Origin: Conus ventricosus
Lineage: Eukaryota; Mollusca; Gastropoda; Neogastropoda; Conidae
Assembly (NCBI GenBank): GCA_018398815.1
Contig: CM031622.1
Span: 11,980,774 to 12,044,773, forward strand
DNA: 64,000 bases
Reading direction: 5' to 3'
Shown: positions 21,504 to 32,770 of the stretch, piece by piece
How the letters are laid out: each line of letters opens with the position of its first letter
How positions within the stretch are numbered: the stretch's first letter is position 1
Position numbers and translations under genes: made by a program
Notes under the pieces: model-generated
Databases searched by the model: none
Told to the model about the DNA's origin: nothing
Seen by the model: only the letters and a program-made list of their open reading frames with translations

Positions 21504-21545
21504 GTGTGTGTGTGTGTGCGTGTGTGTGGGGTGTGTGTGTGTGTC

Positions 21546-21577
<32 letters not shown>

Positions 21578-21590
21578 CATGTGTGCGCAT
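21504..21590. repeat. (GT)n microsatellite
   Basis: GT repeat with GC interruptions. The open frames over it are not genes. Confidence 0.95.
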
Positions 21591-21680
21591 TCAGATGAGT
21601 ATGTGTACATGTGTGTTCATGCATTGCAACTGACTAAAAGGAAATTTTTATTCTAAAATTACGTTTAATCTAACATACTT

Positions 21681-21810
21681 ACCGTGGCTCACTAATGCAA
21701 TAAGCGGCAGCAATTTGCTACCCCTGCCTCGTATACAATAAAGTCCGTACGGACAACAAAACCCTGAAAGGGCCTCGTGCCTTGCGCATGCTCAGAACCA
21801 TCCTCTTTTC
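21681..21810 (+). repeat. DIRS inverted terminal repeat, 3' end of element
   Basis: Begins ACCGTGGCTCACTAATGCAA and is the reverse complement of 27,125-27,254 with very few differences. A further 44 bases (21,637-21,680) outside it are not shared with the other end but recur, inverted, in the internal complementary region. Confidence 0.93.
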
Positions 21811-21882
21811 GAGGTATATTAAACCCTGACTGAGAACTCCTGATGGAACCAGGAAGGGGGGGAGGTAGGGAGGGTCTCTGCG

Positions 21883-21971
21883 TGAGCACGGTAAGTATGT
21901 TAGATTAAACGTAATTTTAGAATAAAAATTTCCTTTTAATTACACATACTATACAGTGGCTCACTAATGCA
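21883..21971. repeat. DIRS internal complementary region
   Basis: The first half (21,883-21,937) is the reverse complement of the element's left edge (21,638-21,690). The second half (21,938-21,971, AATTACACATACTATAC...) is the reverse complement of the right edge (27,237-27,271). The two meet at TTTT|AATT, which reproduces the head-to-tail junction of a circular copy. This is the template feature expected of DIRS1-type replication. Confidence 0.92.
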
Positions 21972-21974
21972 GAG

Positions 21975-23038
21975 TCGCACTACCTGGAAGGAGGGCTCAC
22001 CTGGTTACCGCCTGGAGGAGCGAGAAGAGCCGGAGCGTGTGGCGGAGATGGAGTGTTGCGCCACCACAGCTGATGCGATGCCCCTAGACCCATCATCACG
22101 CAGACGAGAAACGTCGCGCAGGTAGAATTGGATGAAGGTGCCAGGGGACCGCCAATATGCGGCATCTAACACACTCTGAATGCTGGCATTATGAGCTACT
22201 GCCAGCGAAGACGCCCATGCCCTAATCTCATGAGGTCTAGGTGAGAAACAGCAAATCCCCTTCAGGTCTCGCGTACGCAGCTTTAATGACTTCTCTCAGC
22301 CATCGAGAGATTGAAGAGCGCCTGATGTCCTCCTTATAACTTTCGTTGTAAGAGAGAAACAGGTGGCGCTGCTTGGAGCGAGAAGGTTTCGTGCGTTTCC
22401 TATACTCCCGCAGAGCGCGCACCGGACAGAGAGTGCGGTCTTCGTCGTCCGGGGCGAGAATAGAAGTGAGAGGAAGAATGGAGATAGTTGGGGAAGAAGA
22501 ACCTGGCAACTGGTTTTTCGCTAAAAATTCCGGGAGGAGGCGAAGAGATATCGAGCCATCCGGTTCGGAGGCGACGTCCCCAGGCAGGCCACTAAGGGCG
22601 TGGACTTCACTGCAGCGCCTCCCTGAGGCCAGGGAAACGAGAAAGGCTGTTTTGAAGGAAAGGAATTTCAGAGAACACTCCCGGATGGGCTCGTAAGGGG
22701 GGAGCCTGAGGGAGGAGAGGACTAAGAAAAGATCCCACGCCGGGGTACGGCGGGGATAGGGACTCCTGTAGGGCCGCCTCTGACCAGATCCCGCAGAAGA
22801 GGGTCGTCCCCGAAGGAGGGGCCCCCTAACTGGCGGATAGTGGTGGAAATAGCCGCCCTGTGAACCTTAACAGAGGAGGCTGAAAGTTTTCTCTCTGATG
22901 AAAGGAAGGCTGGGTAGTTCGCCGATTGGCATTGAGAAGGAGAATGAGGTGATACTGCATGGCTGGAGCACCAGAGAGCCAGCCATTCCAGTGGACACTA
23001 TAGACGCTTTGGGTGCCTGACCTGTGGGCATGTTCCAC
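21975..23038 (-). pseudogene. DIRS tyrosine recombinase, frameshifted
   Basis: Catalyses integration of the circular DIRS intermediate. On the minus strand the N-terminal part (about 23,038-22,830) contains YSVHWNGWL. The middle frame (22,509-22,237) reads DDEDRTLCPVRALREYRKRT then SRSKQRHLFLSYN and ISRWLREVI, the usual segment before the catalytic box. The HxxR motif is HEIR at 22,221-22,232, reached by a frameshift, followed by RAWASSLAVAHNASIQSVLD and AAYWRSPGTFIQFYLRD, with the candidate nucleophile Tyr at 22,122-22,124. The frame continues to a stop around 22,010. All key residues are visible, but not in one open frame. Confidence 0.85.
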
Positions 23039-23046
23039 AAGGCCGA

Positions 23047-23516
23047 TTACTGCTGGGAGGCGCCTCGTGCAGACAGCGCGTCCCGCACAGTAGCCAGGCG
23101 TGAAGATGCAGCACGTTTGGATTGCCGTGTGGAATGCCTGACCGCGGCTGAAGCAGGGACTTTGCCTTTAAGGCGAGCGGTATCGGAGGCACGTGAGACA
23201 GGTGTAACAGTTCCGGAAACCACGCTTGGGCCGGCCAGCGTGGAGCCACAAGAATAAGCGTGGCTGCATCTTCCCTTGCCTTGCGGAGAACTTTTCCTAG
23301 AATGGGGAATGGGGGAAAGGCATAGCCCGTCAGGCCGGACCAAGGGATGGACAGGGCGTCCACAGCCCACGCTGCCGGATCCGGAACTGGGGAGACATAC
23401 AGCTGGAGACGGTGGTTGAATCGGGTGGCGAACAGGTCTACCTGTGGTTTGAACCATACCGTCCAGAGAGGTTCCAGGATCGAGTGGACGAAGGTCCATT
23501 CTGAGGGAAGAACCAT
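23047..23516 (-). pseudogene. DIRS methyltransferase-like domain
   Basis: The minus-strand frame from 23,516 reads MVLPSEWTFVHSILEPLWTV, then PQVDLFATRFNHRL, WAVDALSIPWSGLTGYAFPP and ATLILVAPRWPAQAWFPELL. This corresponds to the DNA-methyltransferase-like (MT) domain between RNase H and recombinase in DIRS1-type elements; its role there is unknown. The (V)DLFA and AFPPFP features are characteristic. Frame breaks separate it from the flanking domains. Confidence 0.8.
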
Positions 23517-23639
23517 GTGCGACCTGCTGAGGGAGTCCGCGAGAATGTTGATCTTCCCAGGAACATGTTTGGCCGAGATCCGGATTGATTGTGTCTCGCA
23601 CCAAAGAAGAAGCTGTTCCGCCCTCAGGGACAGGGAGTG

Positions 23640-24700
23640 AGAGCGCCCCCCCCCCCCCCTGCTTGCTGATATAACACGCCACAGTCGTGTTGTCGGTGTT
23701 GAGGAGAATGTGTTTTCCTTTCAGGAAGGGAAGAAACTCCTTGAGGGCTTGGAACACGGCTTCCAGCTCTAGCCGATTGATATGCCAGGACCCCATCTCC
23801 GGGGACCATTGCCCGGAGGCCGTCAGAGAGCTGACGTGGGCACCCCACCCGGACTGGGACGCGTCCGTGAACAGGTCCTCCTGTGGAGGAGGGGGAGAGA
23901 TGGGGACTCCCTGAGCTAGCCAGGACTGGGAGTGCCACTGGACCACCGATGATTGGAACACTGACCAAGAGGGATCGGAAGGTCCCACGACTGCCGTGCC
24001 CGAGACCAACGCTTGCGAAAGAGGCGCTGAAACCGGCGTTTGTGCAGACGTCCGAGGGGTACTAAGGGGGCCAAGGACTCCATCAGACCCAGAAGAGAGG
24101 CAGCTTCCTGGCTGGCGCCTGATCCAAGGCAAGGAGGTGGGCCAAGAGGTGCTGGAGGCGAACCAGGCGCTGGGGGGTTGGAGAGACCAGCCAGTCGGTG
24201 GTGTGGAAGGACATGCCAGAAACTGAAACTGCTGCGACGGAATGAGATCGGACTTCTCCTCGTTGTGAACAAATCCCAGCTGCTGACAGAGGCTTAAAAC
24301 CTGTAGGGCTTGCTGGGAGCACTGAGTGCTGGATGAGGCAAGAAGAAGCCAATCGTCTAGATAGGCCTTCAGACGAATTCCTTTCTCCCGAACATGCAAG
24401 CAAAGTTCCCGAGCCACCTTCGTGAAAACCCAAGGGGCCGGGGCTAGTCCAAAGGGAAGAGCCCTGAACTGAAAAACGCGGCTTCTCCACACGAAGCGGA
24501 GGTACTTCCTGTCCCTTGGGTGGATCAAGAGATGGAAGTACGCATCTTTCAAGTCGATGGATACCGCCCAGTCGCCGGGATGCATGGCATCGCGGGATTG
24601 ACATGGGGGTTTCCATCCGAAAACGGAGGACGATAAGAAACCTGTTCAAGGGCGAGAGATCTAGAACCGGTCTCCATCCTCCAGAAGCTTTGGGAACCAC
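23640..24700 (-). pseudogene. DIRS reverse transcriptase and RNase H, frameshifted
   Basis: The RT opens at 24,700 (MVPKASGGWRPVLDLSPLNRF), shifts frame near 24,590, and continues MHPGDWAVSIDLKDAYFHLL then FQFRALPFGLAPAPWVFTKV. The catalytic YLDD is at 24,363-24,352 (KAYLDDWLLLA). RNase H follows at about 23,890-23,660 with the three acidic positions in FTDAS, RLELEA and NTDNTT. A poly-C/poly-G run at 23,643-23,656 breaks the frame at its end. RT and RH make DNA from the element RNA. The order RT-RH-MT-recombinase supports DIRS over LTR elements. Confidence 0.88.
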
Positions 24701-24702
24701 AA

Positions 24703-26822
24703 AAATGCGGCCATAAAAACCCGGCGAGGAATGGAAGAGGACTTCCTCTGTGGCTCCCTGGCTAACAGCGAAAGGACCTCCTGGTCTAAGGCCTGAGAGG
24801 CCACCAGATCCCGAGGAGGAGCGAAAGGGGGGGGGGGGGGGGGGGGGGGAAAGGAGTGAGAGGAGCCTTCACTGCACCCCAAGGAAGACGAAACCCCGAC
24901 CTGATCACCCGCAGAGCCCAAGGGCTTGCGGGAAGCCGCTCCCAGGCACTGAGGTGCCTGGACAGACTGCCCACAGGACCGCCCTGGGGTGAAGTACCCA
25001 GGTCGGGGGCAAGTCATTGGGGGTGGGCTGTCTGAGGCGTGGGAGCTCTCGGACCCGCGGCCGAGCCTGAGGCCGACCCCTGCTGGGTTGCTTGCCTCGG
25101 ATCCCCCGGGGTCCAAATGACCGTCGTCCCTTGGGTTGAGAGGGACCCGGTGATGAGAAAGGCGCTGGCGCATTGCGTTTTGAACCGGGGTGGGGGGGAG
25201 GGGGGCCTGATTGAAAGGCGAGGTCACGCCTAATCTCGGCCTGGCTCTTAATGGTAGCCTGTACGTGGTTCCCAAACAGAGACCCCGACTTGACTGGCAA
25301 GGCTTTAGGGAGGCGCGGGCAGAGGGAGAACGGGTCACAGAAGATGCCAAAAGGACCGCATCTCTCCTCGCTAGTACTGAGTTCAGATGGAGCCTAGCGA
25401 AGGCCCCAGCCGAATACTTAAGCCCTTCAGCCATTGACTGAATACAGGCTACCACACCAGCTGGTCCGCGGACTGGCGGATGGTGAAGGAATCTGAATCA
25501 GGATCCTTAAGGGCAGACACTAGTCCCCCTAGAAAAGAATCCATAACTGAGATAGCCTCCAAACCCCTCCTCGCAGACTCTTCCCACTCGGCAAGGCAGC
25601 GCTCTGAGAGGGACACCTGCCTAGCGTGTGATTTTGACCTCTCCTGGACCAGGAGGAGGTCCTCCTGGGAGAGGGAGAGAGTGGCTTCTGGGATAGTATC
25701 ATTTGCCAAGAAGGCCTTCTTGGCAAATGGAAGCCTCTCTGGCTTAAGGAACTTCCCGCACGCCAGCGCACTAGGGAAATCAGGGACAGAACCGGGCATG
25801 AGGTCCTGTGCCTCCGTGCCCCTGACTCTTATTTGGGCCCTCCTCATGCAATCGGCCACCATGACCGACTCCTTTAGCAGAGAGGAGGGCCTAGCTGCCA
25901 ATGGTCGAGATCCCAGGGCGAGTTCCGCTGCCGAAGGGCAGGGGGCTCTGACCTCCTGAGAGGATGACACAGCCTCCGGAACAAGGGAAGCCAGAAAGGC
26001 CACCGAGTCCTGGAAGGAATAAGAACCGGGTGACTGGTCCTCTTCCTCTGACCCAGAATCCCCCAGGTCGGATCCACAGACCGATGGGGTGGCCGCCCCT
26101 TGGCGAAGCGGTGCGTGGCGAAAGCCCAGAGTGGCCTGGGATGGCTGATTCCCCAGACATTCCGGGAGAGGGATCAGTCCCCGGGTGGGCCGAGGGGGCC
26201 TGGGAGGGAGAGGCCTGCACTGGTGGAGGGCTGGGCATAAAACCCGGCCACCAGGGAAACCCCGGAGCAGGGGGCTGTGGAAAGCCCATGGTCGGGGGAT
26301 ATTGCCATTGGGCCCATGGCGCCCAAGGCAAAGGGCCCTGACCCCATGATAGGGGGGCTGAGGGTGTGGCTGCTGGCCCAACCCAGAAAGTGGGGGGCCT
26401 AATGCGCCGGTCCCCTGAGGGTGCTCGGAAAAGAGGGCGAAACCCCGGTGGTCTGCCCAAAAGGAGAGGCAGACACATGAGGCGGGGGAAGGGAAAACAA
26501 CCGGGGCCGAACAAGATTCAAGCCCTTGAGCAGGAGTTGCTTCCCTTGGATCGCCTACCGAGCGAGAGGGGGAGGGTGACGAATAGTCTACCTCATTGCC
26601 CGGCGCCTCCGTAGAGGGCCCGTGCATCTTCGATTCTGCCATGGGAATCGAACTGTGCGCAGTAGAACCGCAGCTGAACTGGACACAGGATGCACTAACG
26701 GGTGCGACAGAACCGCAGCTGAGTCGCTCACCGTTATGGGGCAAAGGGGCGGAATCGGCAGAACCGCAGCTGAGCCGATCACCGCCACAAAATGTGGGTT
26801 GCGAGAAAGCGCTCGCTGTCAC
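24703..26822 (-). pseudogene. DIRS ORF1 (gag-like), frameshifted
   Basis: The main open frame is 26,822-25,449 (457 aa), with a Ser/Pro/Gly-rich N-terminal half and a helical segment ending ALKDPDSDSFTIRQSADQLV. The continuation is split: 25,455 onward reads ACIQSMAEGLKYSAGAFARL in one frame, and 25,300-24,905 reads a basic Arg/Gly/Pro-rich tail (PRGIRGKQPSRGRPQARP) typical of nucleic-acid-binding ends of DIRS gag-like proteins. A poly-G tract at 24,828-24,849 separates it from the RT. Tandem AGAACCGCAGCTGA motifs (26,664-26,843) in the 5' part repeat four to five times. No known enzymatic domain. Confidence 0.7.
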
Positions 26823-27124
26823 GACAACAGAACCGCAGCTGAGTTGAAGTGAACCCTTGGGAGAAAGTGACGCTGAAGGGAGAGGGGGGTTTTGGCGGGG
26901 CTATAGACAAAGAGCCTGAGCCTGCCGGCGAGATACGGGAATCGAAAGACGAAACCTTCTTAATTCTCGCCTTACCACCCAATCGCTTCACGTACGTTTC
27001 TCCCTTAAGTGAAAACATAAGCAAGGACACCAACGAACAGCAACAACAATCGATCGATTGCGAGAAAGTCAAAAAATACTTAGCTGCCCGTGTACACGCG
27101 GCTTAACGGGAAAATGGCTGCCGA

Positions 27125-27254
27125 GAAAAGAGGATGGTTCTGAGCATGCGCAAGGCACGAGGCCTTTCAGGGGTTTTGTTGTCCGTACGGACTTTATTGT
27201 ATACGAGGCAGGGATAGCAAATTGCTGCCGCTTATTGCATTAGTGAGCCACGGT
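27125..27254 (-). repeat. DIRS inverted terminal repeat, 5' end of element
   Basis: Reverse complement of 21,681-21,810. The 17 bases outside it (27,255-27,271, ATAGTATGTGTAATTAA) are unique to this end and recur inverted in the internal complementary region. Confidence 0.93.
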
Positions 27255-27463
27255 ATAGTATGTGTAATTAAACCAGCTGCGATCTGCACCTCGGATTCAA
27301 TGCCGATCTATACACCATGTTCAATTCAATTAGCTAAGTTGAACACAAACAGCGGATGCTGAACTGCAAGCAACGCACAGCCCACACAGAGCCAAGTCAC
27401 AGTTCATCTGTCACACCTGTCCTTGCTCATTCACCCCCGATCTTTCTTTGGAAAAGCTCATGC

Positions 27464-28306
27464 TCTGACTGGTCTCTGAAGTCTGTTATCAATACTGCTT
27501 GTGAGGTCTGACTGGTCTCTGAAGTCTGTTATCAATACTGCTTGTGAGGTCTGACTGGTCTCTGAAGTCTGTTTTCAATACTGCTTGTGAGGTCTGACTG
27601 GTCTCTGAAGTCTGTTTTCAATACTGCTTGTGAGGTCTGACTGGTCTCTGAAGTCTGTTATCAATACTGCTTGTGAGGTCTGACTGGTCTCTGAAGTCTG
27701 TTATCAATACTGCTTGTGAGGTCCGACTGGTCTCTGAAGTCTGTTATCAATACTGCTTGTGAGGTCTGACTAATCTCCAAAGTCTGTTATTATTAATACT
27801 GCTTGTGAGGTCTGATTAGTCTCTAAAGTCTGTTATTATTAATACTGCTTGTGAGGTATGGTAAGTCTCTAAAGTCTGTTATTATCAATACTGCTTGTGA
27901 GGTCTGATAAGTCTCTAAAGTCTGTTATTATCAATACTGCTTGTGAGGTCTGATAAGTCTCTAAAGTCTGTTATTATTAATACTGCCTGTGAGGTCTGAT
28001 AAGTCTCTAAAGTCTGTTATTATCAATACTGCTTGTGAGGTCTGATAAGTCTCTTAAGTCTGTTATTATTAATACTGCTTGCGAGGTCTGATAAGTCTCT
28101 AAAGTCTGTTATTATTAATACTGCTTCTGAGGTCTGATAAGCTCTAAAGTCTGTTATTAATACTGCTTGTGAGGTCTGATTGGTCTCTAAAGTCTGTTAT
28201 CAATACTGCTTGTGAGGTCTGATTAGTCTCTAAAGTCTGTTATCAATACTGCTTCTGAGGTCTGATTAGTCTCTAAAGTCTGTTATTATTAATACCGCTT
28301 GTGAGG
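27464..28306. repeat. 43-46-bp minisatellite, about 19 copies, two unit types
   Basis: The unit is approximately GTCTGACTGGTCTCTGAAGT plus CTGTTATCAATACTGCTTGT. The first seven units have GACTGGTCTCTGAAG and 43 bp; later units have GATAAGTCTCTAAAG with an added TATTA giving 45-46 bp; the last few are hybrid. It is located in SRRT intron 4. Confidence 0.95.
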
Positions 28307-28830
28307 AAAAGAAGACAGGGACTTTTTTTTTTCATCACTGGGAGGAAAAAAAGACAGATTTTTCTGACATTGCTGTATCCTACAGTTGCCATGCATACAA
28401 AGCACAGTAGAGCTGGACACACGATTCAGTCTCATCTGTCAGCATGGCATCTCCCTCAAACTGGTGGGTGGCTCTTCCAAGCATTTTCACCATATGCAGC
28501 AGCAATATCTACCACACAGGATTCCATTCTGAGGTCTTTTAATCACACGATTAAAGTTTAAGATCTTGGATACCTTTGTTCTGATTTTTCTAAGTCTGTG
28601 CTTGGGTGCATTTGTACCCGAATCGTCGATATCATCAAGTCCATGGGACTGTCAATGGATGATGTGGCAGTGCACCCTTAAGGAGAATGTTCAATAATGC
28701 TGGCTCTGCTACTAAACACTTATTGCCATCAACATGGGGCTCAGTGTCTTAGTGGAAGATCAGGGGGAAAAAACAGCACTATCACCTTAGCAGCGTTTTC
28801 TCTAGTGGGTTGCTCAACTCATTGGTGCCA

Positions 28831-28897
28831 CGTCGATCACCTGGCGGGCGACAGGTTGAGTGCTTTGCACTGAGCGTCGCCCGCCAGGTGATCGACG
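28831..28897. repeat. perfect 22-bp inverted repeat (strong hairpin)
   Basis: CGTCGATCACCTGGCGGGCG+AC at 28,831-28,852 is the exact reverse complement of 28,876-28,897, around a 23-nt loop that itself contains AGTGC/GCACT. It lies about 180 bp upstream of a short ORF with a piggyBac-like character, so it may be a subterminal palindrome of a DNA transposon. Confidence 0.9.
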
Positions 28898-29079
28898 ATT
28901 TACTCGAATTTTCACATGCAGCTGTGCAGTCTATGGAAATAATCTTAGTATCTACAGAAAGCCGAGGATTTCCTCTATTAGGTGGTACTCTCCCTTGGTG
29001 TATATCTCGCGTTTAATTCTACTTTTTCGCTCATATTATGGGATAGCTGGAGATAACTCTGGCTGCCCGTGTTCATCAT

Positions 29080-29315
29080 GTTGTCGGCACCGAAGCGTCA
29101 GCGAGTGGTAGCGAACAGAAACATCTTATTTCAAGAAGTAATTGAAAGAATAATGGAAGAAGGATCAAATGAAGAACTGGAATTGTTTTCCCGAACTTTT
29201 TGAACTTTTCCGAACTGTTTTCCGAACTTGCCGAATCAGACAGAGAGGATATGAGTGACGATGGCGAGTTGCACATACCAAATGATGATGAAATTTTTGC
29301 ATTTTTTTCTTCAAA
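29080..29315 (+). pseudogene. possible DNA-transposon ORF start (piggyBac-like?), broken
   Basis: From ATG 29,080 the frame reads MLSAPKRQRVVANRNILFQE and stops at about 29,203. A second frame continues ELAESDREDMSDDGELHIPN to 29,315. A short basic start followed by an acidic Asp/Glu/Ser stretch resembles piggyBac transposase N-termini, and TTAA occurs at 28,678 and 29,694. No catalytic domain is present and terminal repeats are not convincing. Confidence 0.3.
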
Positions 29316-29699
29316 TATGTGACAGCAGCTCTCTGTTTGAAGTCTGGACCATGCACACAGCTGTGTGTGTGAAAGAACATTGTTTATATGTGTTTGCTAC
29401 ACATTGTGTTTACTACAGTTATGATCATATGATTTTTCATCCATACCTACGTGGAGAAAAAGTTTTTGCTGATAGCTATTTGCCTACACTTTTCAAACCA
29501 GTGGTGAGTGAAGTGTGTACTGAGCACAGGACTGTAGCATTTTTTTTCTAAAAGAACATGATTTGAAGTTTTCAAAAACATAATAATTATTGTTGTATTT
29601 GGTTTGGTTCTGTCGTATATTTTTTGTAAAAATACCCAAAATAGTGCGTCACAGCGTGTCGTGGCTGTGGCAGAAAGCTGCGTCTGTACTGAGTTAATG

Positions 29700-31185
29700 A
29701 CAACCTGTTACTGATTGCTCCCTCTGGACTGTCAGTGCTGGGACTGGAACTGAACTTTGGGTGTGGCTGTGTGCAGGGGAGCCAGAATGAGCCCAGCGAC
29801 AGTTATGTCACAGATGGGGCTACAAAGGATGATACTGAGAAAAAACATCTCTCCAAGCAGAAATGACAAAATGCTAATGGGAAAAAAAAACAAACCGATA
29901 CTATAGTATACCTTCACTTTATCCAGAAATGTTTTACACCACATACAATGTTTGCAATCCTTCTCTGACAACAATACAAAATAAAAAGGCCATAACTAAT
30001 CTTCCTCTCCACTTCAGACCAAAACTATCACAACCAGATCTGTTGCAAAAAACATCAAAACAAAATCCAAATCATCACTGTAATATCAGAACACATTTCT
30101 TGACACACACACAATACATAGATGACCACATCTAGATTACCATCAAACATGGAACACAACAAACATAAACACTAACAATCAAACAAAACAACTGAACCAC
30201 ACACCCATACATATTGAACAAACACAAATGGGATGAGAAAAAAATCAATTTACAAGACAGCCGACCTAAAAGCTGACGGGACCTGAGCAAGAATACCCAC
30301 CATTTGGTACGAAGAAACGTTGACCACTTCAGGGCAGGCACAAAAGCCCCATCACACATACACCCTAACCTAGTCCTACAACACTTTGCGGATCTATCAC
30401 TGCTTTGTGCGCAGGGCCCTAGAGCTAGGTTTCTCGTCGAGAAGATCAGTGCCAATTAATGAAGAATCTCTTGGGGGCAACGTCACTTTTTTTGTGAGTG
30501 TGTTTTCATCCCTCGGACAGACAAGGAACACATTCACAACCCATAAAATATAAGAAGCATATCGTCGTGCGATATGAGATGGAGTCGAAGGTTGTCGACG
30601 ACACTGTTAGGGAAAAAATGCATGATTAGGAATTCACAGAAGCAGCCACGGTGTCTTTTCAACAGTCTCTTTACTGCAAAACTTCTACGGACTCTTCATA
30701 CGTGCGTAGTTGGTCTCATAATGTAACTACAAAATCTATGTGAATAATTGCAAACATGTTCCTATTTCATGCATGCTGAAAACATCTCATCGTTGAAGAA
30801 TCAAAACCTGAACTACCTATACAAGGACTGACATCCCATGCCTCACCCCCTCACCAAAATAATGGATGACAAACTTTTAAACCAGTAAAACATAGGGCAA
30901 AATTACAGAAACTAGCAAGGAAAATATTACGAGAATGTCACTGAAGATTCTATTCAATATGACTGAAAACGTCACGCCCACCACTACCCCAGCTCATTCC
31001 TCACAAAGATCATTCCTTTTCTTTCTAAAAACAACTCCAGTTAACAGATTATCTTCTGTTTTCTTGTCCATCCCCCTCAAAATCCAAATACCATCCCCTG
31101 TTCCCACCTTCCGGCCCCAAACAGTCCAATACCCTTTCAGTTTCTCCTTCAGTGTCACACAACACCTGCTCAACAAGATTCTCAC
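29700..31185. other. SRRT intron 4, last part
   Basis: Unique-looking A/C-rich sequence. No conserved ORF or recognised repeat. Confidence 0.6.
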
Positions 31186-31359
31186 CATTCCTCCTCCTTG
31201 TGCGCCAGAAAGAACTCTGAGATCTGCTGCCGCTTGAAGTCCTGCTTGTAGTCATTGTACCTTTTGATGGCATCTTCCTCACTGATGGTGTCGTCCTGCT
31301 GGGTCAGAAACTGCTTGAAGGTCAGCATGGGATGCTGGGTGGGATAGTCAGGGTCATTC
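31186..31359 (-). CDS. SRRT: SRRT/ARS2 exon 4
   Basis: A 174-nt exon with acceptor TTTTCAG before 31,359 and donor GTGAGA after 31,186. The split Arg codon (AG|G) joins exon 3. It reads NDPDYPTQHPMLTFKQFLTQ, then DDTISEEDAIKRYNDYK, FKRQQISEFFLAHKEEE and W. This is the core of the ARS2 N-terminal domain: (M/L)-x-(T/F)-F-K-x-F-L, a D/E-x-x-A-x-x-R-Y-N-D-Y-K segment and FFLAHK(D/E)EEW are hallmarks of the family in plants and animals. It ends in phase 2 within a Trp codon, completed by exon 5. Confidence 0.95.
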
Positions 31360-31952
31360 CTGAAAAGGGGAAGATGGCACACTTTGTACTATGATTTCTC
31401 CCTCTCCTCCCAATTTGATAGCTGTATAATTCAAACTGCATAACAAACTTTTAGTCATTACATTGCCTCTGAGAACCCGATTTCAATGTGCATGCTTTGC
31501 AACAAAATATCATTCAAACAGAAACCTGCCAGTGAGAATTTCATGCACATGGCTGTGAGAAGTGCTCTGATTTCTACTCCATTTCAATAACTTGCCATCA
31601 TCTTTCCAAAAACCTCAACCTGCTTCTATCTCCAGACTACAATGCATCTGCAACAAACACCCCCCTTCAAAATATCTCTCTCTTTTCCCAAACTTAACAG
31701 CGTTCACTCATCACAGAAATCACCCTAATCACATGTACATAGTTTCACTTGTTTATCAGACAAAAAATCTGTCAGCAGAACTACTGAGTACCCGTTTACT
31801 AAGTGAATGGAATACTTTTACGCCCTGTACATTTCTATAAACGCAAGATGAGTACACCATCGTCCCAACATCACCCTTTGCTGATGTTTGGTTTGACCGA
31901 TTTCTGGTGGTCTGTGCAGGCAGACATAAGTCCAGCACACGATCCTCTCTAC
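31360..31952. other. SRRT intron 3
   Basis: 593 bp of non-coding sequence with standard GT...AG ends on the minus strand. Confidence 0.85.
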
Positions 31953-32129
31953 CTGTTAGGTCCAGTGTTGACAGAGAATTCTGGATGGGGTGGGGCATTG
32001 CCAATGTCTGGGGCAGCACCATGACCCCAAGGATGTCGACCGTGACCTCCTACCCCGCTCATTGGCATGTGACTGGGACCCCCTCCCCGGCCACCGTAAG
32101 GCATGTCATAGTGCTGGTAGGCATCATCC
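31953..32129 (-). CDS. SRRT: SRRT/ARS2 exon 3
   Basis: A 177-nt exon with acceptor GTTGCAG before 32,129 and donor GTAGAG after 31,953. It completes the Trp codon of exon 2 (TG|G) and reads DDAYQHYDMPYGGRGGGPSH, then a Gly/His/Pro/Met-rich linker and PPHPEFSVNTGPN. ARS2 proteins have a similar Gly/Pro-rich segment after the RMRRDW motif, poorly conserved in length. No predicted fold; likely disordered. It ends in phase 2 (AG|G). Confidence 0.92.
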
Positions 32130-32770
32130 CTGCAACAAACATGGGGAAGGCGCTAGGACTCTGGGCAGGGGTGGGGTATTCTCTTTCACATGCTTTTCAT
32201 CGTCATATTTCACTCCTGTTTTCCTTAACCCACATTTGACCAGAGACACAGGTAGGCAGCACAGTTGGGTTTTTTTTTATCATCGCAACAATACAAATGT
32301 CCTGGACTAAGAAATAATTTATACAACTGCTCAAGTTAAAACTACACAAACTGACTTCAGGTTAAAGTAAAGCTCTTGAGATGGGCATAACTGAAGCCAT
32401 GACTGATTTTCTGCACAGCTTCTTTATAAAATGTATTTGACACATAAATGTGTGTCCAGGTCTTTGATCCCCATTCACACTTGTATGCAGTAAATACAGG
32501 TTAACCTTTCTGGCCCCCATTTACACACTATGTATTCAGTTAAATACAGATACTTTCATTTTATCATTTGTTTTGGTTGCCGAAACAAGAGATAAACCAA
32601 GACAAAATGATGATTTTGGCATTTTTCAAAGTGTGGTATTCAGACTCTATGTATGAGCCTCAGATCTGAAAGAAATTCAGTGTATATTACAAGTAGTTGA
32701 CATTAATCACACACAGTTTCAGACATGTCACTTTCCAAATGGCTGAGTTACAGGCCTCCAAACATGGCCC
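32130..32770. other. SRRT intron 2, part
   Basis: Non-coding, with no recognised repeat up to the TTAA-flanked element. Confidence 0.6.

Larger units (their letters stand above)
21637..27271 (-). mobile_element. DIRS-like tyrosine-recombinase retrotransposon, near full length (about 5.6 kb)
   Basis: All diagnostic parts are present, read on the minus strand: gag-like region (26.8-24.7 kb), reverse transcriptase with YLDD and RNase H (24.7-23.6 kb), a methyltransferase-like domain (23.5-23.05 kb) and a tyrosine recombinase (23.04-21.98 kb). They are framed by 130-bp inverted terminal repeats, with an internal complementary region just inside the 3' end. Such elements replicate through a circular DNA intermediate and insert by recombinase without target duplications; the ends here meet short A runs (AAAA/AAA). 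Frameshifts, several at homopolymers (poly-C at 23,643-23,656, poly-G at 24,828-24,849), break the ORFs; some may be sequencing errors. It sits in SRRT intron 4 in sense orientation. Confidence 0.92.
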
